Part shown: positions 43,331 through 51,982 of the stretch, piece by piece
Layout: each line of letters begins with the position of its first letter
Numbering within the stretch: position 1 is the stretch's first letter
Origin: Mucilaginibacter lappiensis
Lineage (GTDB): Bacteria > Bacteroidota > Bacteroidia > Sphingobacteriales > Sphingobacteriaceae
Length of the DNA stretch: 64,000 nt
Assembly (NCBI RefSeq): GCF_900155965.1
Contig: NZ_FTMG01000014.1
Span: 1 to 64,000, forward strand
Direction of reading: 5' to 3'
Translations under genes and position numbers: made by a program
The notes under the pieces: generated by a model
What the model was told of the DNA's origin: nothing
The model's input: only the letters and a program-made list of their open reading frames with translations
Database searches by the model: none

Positions 43331-44209
43331 TTATACCATTAGCACATTATTTTTAAAAATATTGGCTTTTTTGCTACTTGATTTGGGTAATTCGGCTTGC
43401 GCTATCCGCTTACATTGATGCGCGTTTACTACGGTGTAAAATGACGGCACGTGTAACTGTAAATACAGATCGGCGCTTTGTAATACATTATTTTTAAATA
43501 GATATATCTCCTCCATTTCGCTTTGAAGATCAACTTTTAGATTATACATATTGGTGAGATCCTTCATCATCCGCACAAAAGATTTCCGGTCAAACTTTTC
43601 GTTATCGATCTCTGCGCTATTGGTTATTTTTATCCATTCCCCGGTCTGCTCGTTATGAGCGTTAATGATCAAGGGGAGATCAACCAAACCAAAAAAGCCT
43701 TTAAGCAATAGCGGATATTCTTCGGTACTCTCCAGCTCTTTATAAAAAGGTTGAAAAAAGCACCGGTAATGACTATAACCCATAAAGTTTTGCAAAAAGC
43801 GTTTAGGGTCTTTTAGCAACTTTTCGGTTTCGGCAAGCATTACCTGAATACCTTCTTGATTTTGGTATTTATTGGCGATTTTTGCCCGGTAGCCCTTATT
43901 CCATTGCATTATAAATTGGCTAAAATTATCAATACCAATAAATTTCCCTTCCAGATCGGTAATGATCTGTACCGGCGATTGCAGCCATTCCATATCGGCC
44001 GCCCATTCATGAATCAGTGCCGATCCTTCCATGGTTTGATCAAGCAAAGTATATTCAAAAATCCGCTGCTTCTCATCCTCGTTGATCAGTTGTATCTGTA
44101 CCCACCTGTCCTGTACAAACTCTAATACTTTTGTACCGGCAATGGTACGGTTAGACGATGTAACCTGGTACCAGGCATTTTCAAAATCGGTTCCAAATGA
44201 CAGCTTCAT
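43331..44209 (-). CDS. T6SS adaptor/chaperone-like protein, copy 2
   Basis: A 292-residue cytoplasmic protein without motifs I recognise. It starts 2 bp after the stop of vgrG2 and precedes a PAAR-like effector. That is the place where VgrG-effector adaptors or chaperones are usually encoded. It shares position, size and a weak pattern (a LEGKFIGIDNFSQFIMQW-type strand and helix near 105-125) with the protein at 49293-50198. The likely task is to load the effector on the VgrG spike. This is inference from context only. Confidence 0.55.
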   Translation of the reverse strand: MKLSFGTDFENAWYQVTSSNRTIAGTKVLEFVQDRWVQIQLINEDEKQRIFEYTLLDQTMEGSALIHEWAADMEWLQSPVQIITDLEGKFIGIDNFSQFIMQWNKGYRAKIANKYQNQEGIQVMLAETEKLLKDPKRFLQNFMGYSHYRCFFQPFYKELESTEEYPLLLKGFFGLVDLPLIINAHNEQTGEWIKITNSAEIDNEKFDRKSFVRMMKDLTNMYNLKVDLQSEMEEIYLFKNNVLQSADLYLQLHVPSFYTVVNAHQCKRIAQAELPKSSSKKANIFKNNVLMV

Positions 44210-44211
44210 GA

Positions 44212-46083
44212 TCAGGATTGATTAATTTCCACATCAGCCGCGATGATATGTGCCAGGTTACCACCATCGATATGCATTTTATCGGATGAGCTGATCTCGG
44301 CTGTTTTGCCCGAAGCTGAAATTTTACCCGCGGGTGCATCTATGGTTACATCTTTTGCTGTAGCCGATAGTTTTATACTCTCTGTTTCGCTGGTAAACGA
44401 AATATCCTTTTTGGCATTTGTCGTAATTCCTTCATCCTGAGCAGTAACCCCGATAGATTTTTTGGCTGTCATGCTAATAACACCCTCTCCGCCGCCTTCT
44501 TTAGCTGGTGCAGCCGTTATGTTTATGCTATTGCCAGCGTTTATATTAATATCTTTTGATACCAGGGTAATGGTGTTCGGGGCAGAGATGGTCACTGTTC
44601 CATCGCCGTTAAGGGTAACCACATTACCGCTCGGATCTTTAACATTAACACTGCCATTACTATCATCCAATATCACCGTATTACCACTGCGGGTAGTAAG
44701 CGCTTTTACTTTATTGTTTTGGTTTCCGCCGCTACCCGTTTTGCCGCTAAACATACTGCCTATAATAATGGGCCGCGCGATGTTACCCTCTTCAAACGCT
44801 ACCAAAACCTGGTCGCCAACTTCCGGAATAAAAACAAAACCCCGGTTCTTACTTACTTTATCAGAACTGCCGGCATCCGGGGTAACTACCCTTAACCATT
44901 CTGTCACATCATTGGATTGACATTGCCATTTGAACTTTACTTTGACGCGTCCATGCCCATCCGGATCTGCATTATCAACTACATCAGCCAATTGCATATC
45001 CGGGTTAGGCTTAACGGCTTCATTCACCGGCAGGCGTTCCGTGTCGGCTGTTACGCCTTCAAAGGTATTCTGGTAGTGCCCCACGCCATCTATCTGGTGG
45101 TAAACCGCTGTTACCAGGAACTTGCCAAAATCCTGCAATTCGAAACTCGTGGCGCCCTTCATGCTGGTGCTCACATTTAATACCTTACCCAGGCCTACCT
45201 GCGGGTTATCCCCATTGCCTATAATGTTCACCAGCTCCGCTATCTGCGCTTTTTGCTCATTGTTTACAAAATCACTGATCTCTTTCTGCGAGTTCACCCG
45301 TACTTCCATCGGGCCATTGAAAACCTTGCTGAATACCTTATTAGAGGCATCTATCGCATGGGATACGTCCGGGTTACCTCCTGCGGCTCCCTGTGGTTCG
45401 GCTTTTAGCAATGTGTCCTGTTTGGGGTTATAGGCAAATTTGTTTTGTTTTAGCGGGGCTATCTGCATGGCATATTGCAGGCTATGCAGGTCGCGACCAT
45501 AAATCAGGCTTACTTCTTCCAGTTTATCCGGTTTACCAAAGTTTAGTTTTTGTCCATCGTAATAAAACCATTCATAATACTCCGCCGATAACCGGTTAAT
45601 AAAATCATAATCGCTTTCCCGGTATTGGATGAGATAATCTATCGGTGAGGTATTGGTAGGTTTGATATTAAACTTCAGATCGTTTTGCGGTGCATCCTGT
45701 GTGGCCAGTTGGATGATCGTTTTCAGATCTTTATTCAGATAAGAGCCCAGGTCGGGGCCACGGTCTATCAGTATACCCGGACTAAAACCACTTACCAGTA
45801 TATCCCCATGAAAACCATGGCTCTGCGATAGTTCTACTTTGGTTACTATACCGCTAAATATGTTTTCGCTCCCGCTGGCTACCCCAAACTGTACCGTTAT
45901 GTTTTTTCCGATAAAGTCTTTGGAGTTTTGTAGCGTTACCTGGTTGTATTCTTCAACCTGGTCGTGGTTAAACCGTAGCTGGAACGTATGGTGCTCGTTA
46001 AAACGCTGATCAAGGTTAAATGTTGAAAAGTGCGTTATCGAAGTCCCTTCTATGTTGATATCAACTATTAATTTCTTTTCCAT
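44212..46083 (-). CDS. VgrG spike protein (TssI), copy 2
   Basis: A 623-residue T6SS spike. Residues 1 to about 350 are the gp27-like part, followed by the gp5 OB-fold (about 365-455; GHGRVKVKFKWQ, VGDQVLVAFEEGN, PIIIGSMF). A long C-terminal beta-helix of short alternating strands follows (GNTVILDD, GNVVTLNGDGTVTI, continuing to the end). The first 354 residues differ from VgrG1 (50204-51964) by one residue (Ser15 for Ala15), while the tail is unrelated in sequence and longer. It trimerises at the tip of the Hcp tube and carries the PAAR-like effector encoded downstream. Confidence 0.93.
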   Translation of the reverse strand: MEKKLIVDINIEGTSITHFSTFNLDQRFNEHHTFQLRFNHDQVEEYNQVTLQNSKDFIGKNITVQFGVASGSENIFSGIVTKVELSQSHGFHGDILVSGFSPGILIDRGPDLGSYLNKDLKTIIQLATQDAPQNDLKFNIKPTNTSPIDYLIQYRESDYDFINRLSAEYYEWFYYDGQKLNFGKPDKLEEVSLIYGRDLHSLQYAMQIAPLKQNKFAYNPKQDTLLKAEPQGAAGGNPDVSHAIDASNKVFSKVFNGPMEVRVNSQKEISDFVNNEQKAQIAELVNIIGNGDNPQVGLGKVLNVSTSMKGATSFELQDFGKFLVTAVYHQIDGVGHYQNTFEGVTADTERLPVNEAVKPNPDMQLADVVDNADPDGHGRVKVKFKWQCQSNDVTEWLRVVTPDAGSSDKVSKNRGFVFIPEVGDQVLVAFEEGNIARPIIIGSMFSGKTGSGGNQNNKVKALTTRSGNTVILDDSNGSVNVKDPSGNVVTLNGDGTVTISAPNTITLVSKDININAGNSINITAAPAKEGGGEGVISMTAKKSIGVTAQDEGITTNAKKDISFTSETESIKLSATAKDVTIDAPAGKISASGKTAEISSSDKMHIDGGNLAHIIAADVEINQS

Positions 46084-46084
46084 A

Positions 46085-46190
46085 ATTCTTAGGTATGTAA
46101 GCCACGCCCCCTAACCGGCAGCGGCAGAAATAATTTATAACTTTATATCACCTTGTTACCTCCCTCAAAGCAATATTACATTGAGGTTTT
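46085..46190 (-). pseudogene. 3' remnant of a lipoprotein immunity gene
   Basis: Directly upstream of vgrG2, this stretch reads on the minus strand as YKVINYFCRCRLGG. It matches the C-terminal YKVISYFCPWPLKD of the lipoprotein encoded at 51983-52600, upstream of vgrG1. The similarity continues for some 80 bp upstream (GAGGGAGGTAA against GGGAGGGTAA) but is broken by stop codons and indels, and the rest of the gene is gone. It marks the edge of the segment that was copied together with vgrG. Confidence 0.75.
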
Positions 46191-46211
46191 TTATAGCATT
46201 TTTTAGATTAA

Positions 46212-46607
46212 CTATTTATGTTTCAACCGTTCATTTAATACTTTTAAATTATTGGCGGCATCTTTATCCCCCAGATCAGCGGCCTGCTGCCAATACTCTT
46301 TGGCTTGGTCAGGTTTTTCTTGATTCACACAGCATATCCCTAAATTAACAAGTGTATTAACATAGGTTTCTTTACTTAAATGATCTTTATATTTTAAGGC
46401 TTCTAAAAAATGCTTCTCCGCTTCCGGGAAATTTCGACTATTCATTTGCTGGGTACCCTTATTATAATCATACTGCCCAGATTCTACATCGTTTTTGATA
46501 TTTTGAATATTAGTTGTACTATCATTATTAAACAAAATGGAATAGAATAACCGGCCAATAAGAATAAGTATAAAAATACTCGCTACAATTACAATTATCC
46601 TTTTCAT
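46212..46607 (-). CDS. TPR protein with N-terminal membrane anchor
   Basis: A 131-residue protein: a membrane helix at about 4-25, a polar linker, then two or three TPR/Sel1-like helical repeats (GTQQMNSRNFPEAEKHFLEAL, then TYVNTLVNLGICCVNQEKPDQ). It probably binds a partner at the inner-membrane surface or in the periplasm. It lies among small membrane genes following effector 1, so it may be an immunity or accessory factor. Function unknown. Confidence 0.55.
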   Translation of the reverse strand: MKRIIVIVASIFILILIGRLFYSILFNNDSTTNIQNIKNDVESGQYDYNKGTQQMNSRNFPEAEKHFLEALKYKDHLSKETYVNTLVNLGICCVNQEKPDQAKEYWQQAADLGDKDAANNLKVLNERLKHK

Positions 46608-46670
46608 ATAAATATCATTATTAATGTTGCCAGTAATAATATAATATTAAAAATTTAGTTTTATATCGTT

Positions 46671-46805
46671 TTATCTTTGAGCAAACAGTCCAATTTTTTC
46701 TTTTGCCACCTCCTCCGGTTCAATTGAATCGAGTAGTAATTCTCTTTGCATGTGTTCTGTAATAAGATTGCTTATTATTTCTCCAATTATGGCTACCCAA
46801 AACAA
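46671..46805 (-). CDS. Short ORF or gene remnant
   Basis: A 44-codon frame from a TTG at 46805 to TAA, reading LFWVAIIGEIISNLITEH and then QRELLLDSIEPEEVAKEK. It has a hydrophobic start and a charged end. An internal ATG would give 26 residues. It sits between the 46815 membrane gene and the TPR gene and fills an otherwise empty 207-bp gap. It could be a decayed third small gene; no start signal is visible. Confidence 0.25.
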   Translation of the reverse strand: MFWVAIIGEIISNLITEHMQRELLLDSIEPEEVAKEKIGLFAQR

Positions 46806-46814
46806 TTAAGTTAC

Positions 46815-47324
46815 TTATAAAATTCTTCCTTTCTGAAATGGAATATTATTGTTGCTTAAAAACACTAAAAGCAAAGGATTAAATTCAGCTAACTCCTGTG
46901 GATAGTTTTTATCCATAGCCAGGTTTATCACATTGAAACGATAACCATCTTTAAATTCAAAATGAAAAATAAGATTTTGCATTTTTACTGATGAAATAAA
47001 ATTGGCCGGGTAATCCTTTATTACTTCATTTTGCTGATTAGTAATAGTAAGATAATCTGAATATAAACTAAGTGTACCTGTTTTGGTAAGTCTGCGCAAC
47101 ATTTGCCAAGCGACGAATGCCCAGGGTAAAAACACAATAAACATTAATAAAATAATTGATATGTGCGCCGGATTAATACCTAAAACGGATGCTATACTAT
47201 TCTGAAAAGCAAAAATTAATACTAATACAATCAAATAAGAAAAGATAAATATAAAACCAATCGTTAAGGTTTTTCCAATAGGAATAGGTAAACGTAACCT
47301 TATAGACGCGGTAGGTGTTTCCAT
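46815..47324 (-). CDS. Small membrane protein, candidate immunity
   Basis: A 169-residue protein with two membrane helices (about 22-46 and 55-76) and a C-terminal soluble domain that resembles a bacterial PH-like fold of strands (TGTLSLYSDYLTITNQQNEV, then FHFEFKDGYRFNV). It resembles the small PH-like membrane proteins often encoded after polymorphic toxins. It starts 10 bp after the previous gene. It may protect the inner membrane against effector 1; there is no direct evidence. Confidence 0.5.
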   Translation of the reverse strand: METPTASIRLRLPIPIGKTLTIGFIFIFSYLIVLVLIFAFQNSIASVLGINPAHISIILLMFIVFLPWAFVAWQMLRRLTKTGTLSLYSDYLTITNQQNEVIKDYPANFISSVKMQNLIFHFEFKDGYRFNVINLAMDKNYPQELAEFNPLLLVFLSNNNIPFQKGRIL

Positions 47325-47334
47325 TTGAATATTA

Positions 47335-47958
47335 TTAAAATATAAAAATTAAGACATGCACGATTATTATAAAGGCAACATATCCCAAAAAAAGATTATT
47401 ATGTTGATATCTTCCAGCTGCCCCAACACAACAGGCAATGAAGAGTAAAAGTGATATAAATGTAGCCAATACACCAAAGTATGTTTTATACACATATACA
47501 TATGTATCAAGATAGTATCCTACTGAAGAAACAGGCTCCGATTTGAATTTTAAATACAAATAAGGTATCTTATCATCTGTACTATTTAAATTAGCCAGAT
47601 CTTTCGCGGGAATATAAAATGTAACCAATCTTTCTTTTTTAGATTTAAGAATCGGATGTTGGTAATAAACATCTTCTATCTCACTTGGTGGTGGTGGCTG
47701 GTAAATAAATTCCCGTAAGTTGGGTGCTATAAGTCTGTTTATACCGGAATAAGAACGACTAAAAAGAGCTGGGTACTCCTCTAACTGAAAAACATCAACA
47801 CGATCAGAACGGGCACCAGCCGATTCTTTTTTAAATTCCGCTATTGTACCCTCCTGCTTTACAATTGATCTATCCATCTGTATAACATGGTAAATAATAT
47901 AGAAAAAAAATAATAGTGGGATCAATATAGTTCCCATCAAAAAAAGATTATACTTCAT
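47335..47958 (-). CDS. Membrane protein after effector 1, candidate immunity
   Basis: A 207-residue protein: one N-terminal membrane helix (about 5-26), a central soluble domain with a Pro-rich QPPPPSEIE stretch, and two C-terminal helices (about 158-180 and 188-206). Family not recognised. It begins 11 bp inside the end of the effector 1 gene, a coupling typical of effector-immunity pairs, and would place its middle domain in the periplasm. I rank it first as the immunity protein for effector 1. Confidence 0.5.
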   Translation of the reverse strand: MKYNLFLMGTILIPLLFFFYIIYHVIQMDRSIVKQEGTIAEFKKESAGARSDRVDVFQLEEYPALFSRSYSGINRLIAPNLREFIYQPPPPSEIEDVYYQHPILKSKKERLVTFYIPAKDLANLNSTDDKIPYLYLKFKSEPVSSVGYYLDTYVYVYKTYFGVLATFISLLLFIACCVGAAGRYQHNNLFLGYVAFIIIVHVLIFIF

Positions 47959-49291
47959 CCTCGACCACTGTAATAGATTTCCTGGATGCTACTTCGGCAT
48001 TGGCCATTGCATCCATTAATTCCTTAATATCAGAAGCAACCAGCCAGTTGCCACCTGCCCTAATAGCATCGATCAACATATTTGTACCCATTCCTTTTGC
48101 AACACCTAACCCATATTTACCACTAAATGCTTTAAAAGATCCCGCCAATATAGTTTTGTTATTGAATTGGGTAGAGTATTCAGTAACGCTATTTATACGT
48201 GACATCTCTAACGTACTTGGAGTACTTCTTATAGTAGTTGCTTCTTGTACTGATGAAAGGTTGGAAGGGATACGAGAGGCGGAGGCAGAAGGGATAGCAT
48301 TAGATGATACTGTTGTTGTTTGTGTTGCAGAAACTGTTCCTGGTGCTCTTAATGTTCCATCAGACGATGCTACAAAAACACTATTTCTGCTTAAAGTTTG
48401 GGTTGTTTGCGTAGTGGTGTTTAAAGCAGAGGTTTGATGTTCTGAGATTTCACCAGCACTACCAAGGGCATCAATTGGCGCACCTACCCTCTTATCTGTT
48501 GCAAAATCAACTACGTCATCTAATTTTTTATGATCTTCGTCATGTTCTTTATAAGCTTCCCCGGTGATATATCCATCAGCCCCCGTTTTTTTCTTGGTCC
48601 AATCATATAAAGAATTTGCACCATATGAAGCTCCACCTACACCAACGATGCCACCGATATGTAACATACCCGATACAAATCCATAAGTTAAAAAAGAACT
48701 TTTTACGGCAACAAATGCATTACCTGCTGCTGCCGCCGCCGTACCCGCAATAAATGCAATGGATGCAATAGCAGCAACGCCGGCTATTGTTTTACCACGG
48801 TTTAATGAAGCTTCTGCTTCAGCTGCTTCTTTTGAATACAACACTTTAATATTGCCGCCTAATATGCAGGGCACAATAGATTTTTCTATGAGTGCCTTTT
48901 TCTTTTCAATCAATACTTTAGGATGAACTGGCTGCCAATCATGTGGCATAGTCAAAAGCGCGCAAGTACAGGGCATCATTGCTAAGCCTAACCCCGCTCC
49001 GGCACCACCAACGGCACCTGCTGCCAGCATTACACCCAGTCCAACGGCTAAAGTACCGCCCGATAAAACCACAGCAGCAGCTATAAAAGCAGCCACAAGT
49101 ACTCCGATAATGGCAAACGCCAAAACCATTTTGCCACAAACAAAATTGGCGCCCGTACGGTCTTTTATAGTTGCGGCTAACCTACCATTGGCAATTTTTA
49201 TTGTACTTTGGCTATTTACCTTTATTTGCTGCGTGTGCATTCCATCTGAACAAACCAAATACGCTTTGTCCGGAACATATAGCTGTGTCAT
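47948..49291 (-). CDS. PAAR-like effector 1 with embedded membrane helices
   Basis: A 447-residue protein started at the ATG at 49291, 1 bp after the upstream stop; the frame is open further upstream but that part overlaps the adaptor gene. The N-terminal part is DUF4280/PAAR-like but split: VPDKAYLVCSDGMHTQQIKV (5-24), then helices at about 55-105. CTCALLTMPHDWQPVHP (108-124) and PCILGGNIKVL (141-151) complete it. Two more helices lie at about 168-225. The C-terminal 200 residues, first Ser/Thr-rich and then ending in KGMGTNMLIDAI, match no toxin I know. A membrane or periplasmic target is suggested by the membrane nature of the genes behind it. Confidence 0.6.
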   Translation of the reverse strand: MTQLYVPDKAYLVCSDGMHTQQIKVNSQSTIKIANGRLAATIKDRTGANFVCGKMVLAFAIIGVLVAAFIAAAVVLSGGTLAVGLGVMLAAGAVGGAGAGLGLAMMPCTCALLTMPHDWQPVHPKVLIEKKKALIEKSIVPCILGGNIKVLYSKEAAEAEASLNRGKTIAGVAAIASIAFIAGTAAAAAGNAFVAVKSSFLTYGFVSGMLHIGGIVGVGGASYGANSLYDWTKKKTGADGYITGEAYKEHDEDHKKLDDVVDFATDKRVGAPIDALGSAGEISEHQTSALNTTTQTTQTLSRNSVFVASSDGTLRAPGTVSATQTTTVSSNAIPSASASRIPSNLSSVQEATTIRSTPSTLEMSRINSVTEYSTQFNNKTILAGSFKAFSGKYGLGVAKGMGTNMLIDAIRAGGNWLVASDIKELMDAMANAEVASRKSITVVEDEV

Positions 49292-49292
49292 A

Positions 49293-50198
49293 TTAAATAC
49301 GTTTAATTGTATAATCTGCTTGATAGTATAACATATCATTAGCCTTTTCCCGGAGCGAGGCATTACACTCATTTATTAATCCACTGGTTGAATCTATATT
49401 ATAATCAACCAGCAACTTATATTGATAGTTAAAATCAGGTCCACATATTTGCTTATACATTTCATCATAAAGTTTACCAAACTCTTCTTGAACTTGCAAA
49501 TCATTAATTAGCGAAGCACTCTGCGTAATGTTAATGCTACCAGGTTTTATATCTGTAACTTTTTCTTTTAACTCAAAAGGAATTGATTTGGTTTGGAAAA
49601 GCTGTGAATTATATTCCCCTGTATCAACTATATTATTATCTCCAACGGTCTTTGTACCATAAAATGCACCAAAAAATATACTGTAAAGCAATGTTTCTTT
49701 TAATGCTGGCAATGTATCACTAAATTGAATGTCACCTTTTTGAAGAATTTCTTTGTCCGTATCCGCTTTTTCCAAAGGCTTAAGTGCCTCTTCTTTTATT
49801 TCTTCCCAACGCGAAAATATTTCTTCCTGATTTAGTACACGCTCAATTTTACCTAAAGACATTAGTTTTATTACCAGCATTTTAGTAGGATAGTTAAAGG
49901 CCTTCGCAAAATCCTGCATTTCATTCATTATAGGGTTACTATTAAATGTTTGCTGGTCTTCAACTTCTACATCAACCAAAGTGCCATTTTCAAAAGAATC
50001 AATTACTTTCAGCAACCAGATAGTGGATGTACGTACATCCACCACCATTTGCCCCATTGCGAAGAATCTGATATTATAGCTGATTTCAAAACGCTGATTT
50101 TTGTTGGGTTGCAACATAAGTGCAATTGATCTAATATCGCCCGAAGGGGGGCCAACTTTTTCAGATTTAGATTCTTCAAAAAACTTAAAAACACTCAT
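49293..50198 (-). CDS. T6SS adaptor/chaperone-like protein, copy 1
   Basis: A 301-residue cytoplasmic protein of unrecognised family. It follows vgrG1 by 5 bp and precedes effector 1 by 1 bp. It occupies the same slot as the 292-residue protein at 43331-44209, with weakly similar layout (an aromatic N-terminal strand region, then a KIERVLNQEEIFSRWEEIKEE helix near 125). The context suggests an effector-loading adaptor that matches one VgrG tail to one effector. Its sequence is more AT-rich than the vgrG genes. Confidence 0.55.
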   Translation of the reverse strand: MSVFKFFEESKSEKVGPPSGDIRSIALMLQPNKNQRFEISYNIRFFAMGQMVVDVRTSTIWLLKVIDSFENGTLVDVEVEDQQTFNSNPIMNEMQDFAKAFNYPTKMLVIKLMSLGKIERVLNQEEIFSRWEEIKEEALKPLEKADTDKEILQKGDIQFSDTLPALKETLLYSIFFGAFYGTKTVGDNNIVDTGEYNSQLFQTKSIPFELKEKVTDIKPGSINITQSASLINDLQVQEEFGKLYDEMYKQICGPDFNYQYKLLVDYNIDSTSGLINECNASLREKANDMLYYQADYTIKRI

Positions 50199-50203
50199 AA
50201 TAA

Positions 50204-51964
50204 TTAATTTATATCTACCTCTGATCCGTGAATTGTATGCTTATCTTTTGAAGTTGAATCTATCGTGCTTGCGTTAATAATAACGCCCGTTTGGGCCAGT
50301 GTGCCAATTTTTACTGTACTACCAGTGTTTTTATCTGCATTGGCATTAATAGCATCTGTTCCTTGTATATTAATTGTTTTACCAACAAGATCTATTGTTC
50401 CGTCTTTATTTAGCGTTATTGAACTATCCCCTGTTACTATTTTGATACCAACTGCTGATTGTACGTTAATCATCCCTGTAAGTTCATCAACATGTATCAT
50501 ATTGGAAAGCGATGTGGCCAATGTTAAAGCGTGTTCTGCATCATCAAAAAACTTCAGGCTACTCCCCTTGTTTGATGTCATCCCTTTTATACCACTATTG
50601 GTAAAACCACCGCTATCTACGTTATTGCTATGATAAACACTGCCCATAACCACTGGCCGGGCAATATTACCTTCTTCAAAAGCAATAATAACCTGATCGC
50701 CTTTTTCAGGCACTACTAAGAAGCCCCTGTTTTTGCCAGTATCCCCATGACCTGCATTTGGGCTCATTACACGCAGCCACTCGGTATCATCATTGGATTG
50801 GCACTGCCATTTGAATTTCACCTTGATGCGTCCTTGTTTATCCGGGTCGTTATTGTCAGTTACATTAGCCAGCTGCATATCCGGATTTGGCTTTGCAGCA
50901 TCATTCACCGGCAGGCGTTCCGTATCGGCTGTTACACCTTCAAAGGTATTCTGGTAGTGGCCCACCCCATCTATCTGGTGATAAACCGCCGTTACCAGGA
51001 ACTTGCCAAAATCCTGCAACTCAAAACTCGTGGCGCCCTTCATGCTGGTGCTCACATTTAATACCTTACCCAGGCCTACCTGCGGGTTATCCCCATTGCC
51101 TATAATGTTCACCAGCTCCGCTATCTGCGCTTTTTGCTCATTGTTTACAAAATCACTGATCTCTTTCTGCGAGTTCACCCGCACCTCCATCGGGCCATTG
51201 AAAACCTTGCTGAATACCTTATTAGAGGCATCTATCGCATGGGATACGTCCGGGTTACCTCCTGCGGCTCCCTGTGGTTCGGCTTTTAGCAATGTATCCT
51301 GCTTGGGGTTATACGCAAATTTGTTTTGTTTTAGCGGGGCTATCTGCATGGCATATTGCAGGCTATGCAGGTCGCGACCATAAATCAGGCTTACTTCTTC
51401 CAGTTTATCCGGTTTACCAAAGTTTAGTTTTTGTCCATCGTAATAAAACCATTCATAATACTCCGCCGATAACCGGTTAATAAAATCGTAATCGCTTTCC
51501 CGGTATTGGATGAGATAATCTATCGGTGAGGTATTGGTAGGTTTGATATTAAACTTCAGATCGTTTTGCGGTGCATCTTGTGTGGCCAGCTGGATGATCG
51601 TTTTCAGATCCTTGTTCAGGTACGAGCCCAGGTCGGGGCCACGGTCTATCAGTATGCCTGGACTAAAACCACTTACCAGTATATCCCCATGAAAACCATG
51701 GCTCTGCGATAGCTCTACTTTGGTTACTATACCGCTAAATATGTTTTCACTCCCGCTGGCTACCCCAAATTGTACCGTTATGTTTTTCCCTATAAAGTCT
51801 TTGGAGTTTTGTAGCGTTACCTGGTTGTATTCTTCAACCTGGTCGTGGTTAAACCGTAACTGAAACGTGTGGTGCTCGTTAAAACGCTGATCAAGGTTAA
51901 ACGTTGAAAAGTGTGTTATGGCCGTCCCTTCTATGTTGATATCAACTATTAATTTCTTTTCCAT
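50204..51964 (-). CDS. VgrG spike protein (TssI), copy 1
   Basis: A 586-residue T6SS spike. It has the same gp27-like part as copy 2, residues 1-354 with only Ala15/Ser15 differing. The OB-fold (KQGRIKVKFKWQ, KGDQVIIAFEEGN, PVVMGSVY) is about 80 percent similar to copy 2 by eye. The C-terminal beta-helix tail (NKDGTIDLVGKTINIQGTDA) is shorter and unrelated to that of copy 2. The tail probably selects the adaptor and effector encoded immediately downstream. Confidence 0.93.
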   Translation of the reverse strand: MEKKLIVDINIEGTAITHFSTFNLDQRFNEHHTFQLRFNHDQVEEYNQVTLQNSKDFIGKNITVQFGVASGSENIFSGIVTKVELSQSHGFHGDILVSGFSPGILIDRGPDLGSYLNKDLKTIIQLATQDAPQNDLKFNIKPTNTSPIDYLIQYRESDYDFINRLSAEYYEWFYYDGQKLNFGKPDKLEEVSLIYGRDLHSLQYAMQIAPLKQNKFAYNPKQDTLLKAEPQGAAGGNPDVSHAIDASNKVFSKVFNGPMEVRVNSQKEISDFVNNEQKAQIAELVNIIGNGDNPQVGLGKVLNVSTSMKGATSFELQDFGKFLVTAVYHQIDGVGHYQNTFEGVTADTERLPVNDAAKPNPDMQLANVTDNNDPDKQGRIKVKFKWQCQSNDDTEWLRVMSPNAGHGDTGKNRGFLVVPEKGDQVIIAFEEGNIARPVVMGSVYHSNNVDSGGFTNSGIKGMTSNKGSSLKFFDDAEHALTLATSLSNMIHVDELTGMINVQSAVGIKIVTGDSSITLNKDGTIDLVGKTINIQGTDAINANADKNTGSTVKIGTLAQTGVIINASTIDSTSKDKHTIHGSEVDIN

Positions 51965-51982
51965 AATTTGGTAAATAATCCC

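Noticed and set aside
44243..45600. Long plus-strand open frames across the vgrG genes
   Set aside because: They are antisense shadows of vgrG, and equivalent ones appear over both vgrG copies because the DNA is duplicated.
49292..49372. A longer N-terminus for PAAR-like effector 1
   Set aside because: The extension overlaps the end of the adaptor gene in another frame, and the ATG at 49291 gives a normal 1-bp gap and a DUF4280-like beginning.
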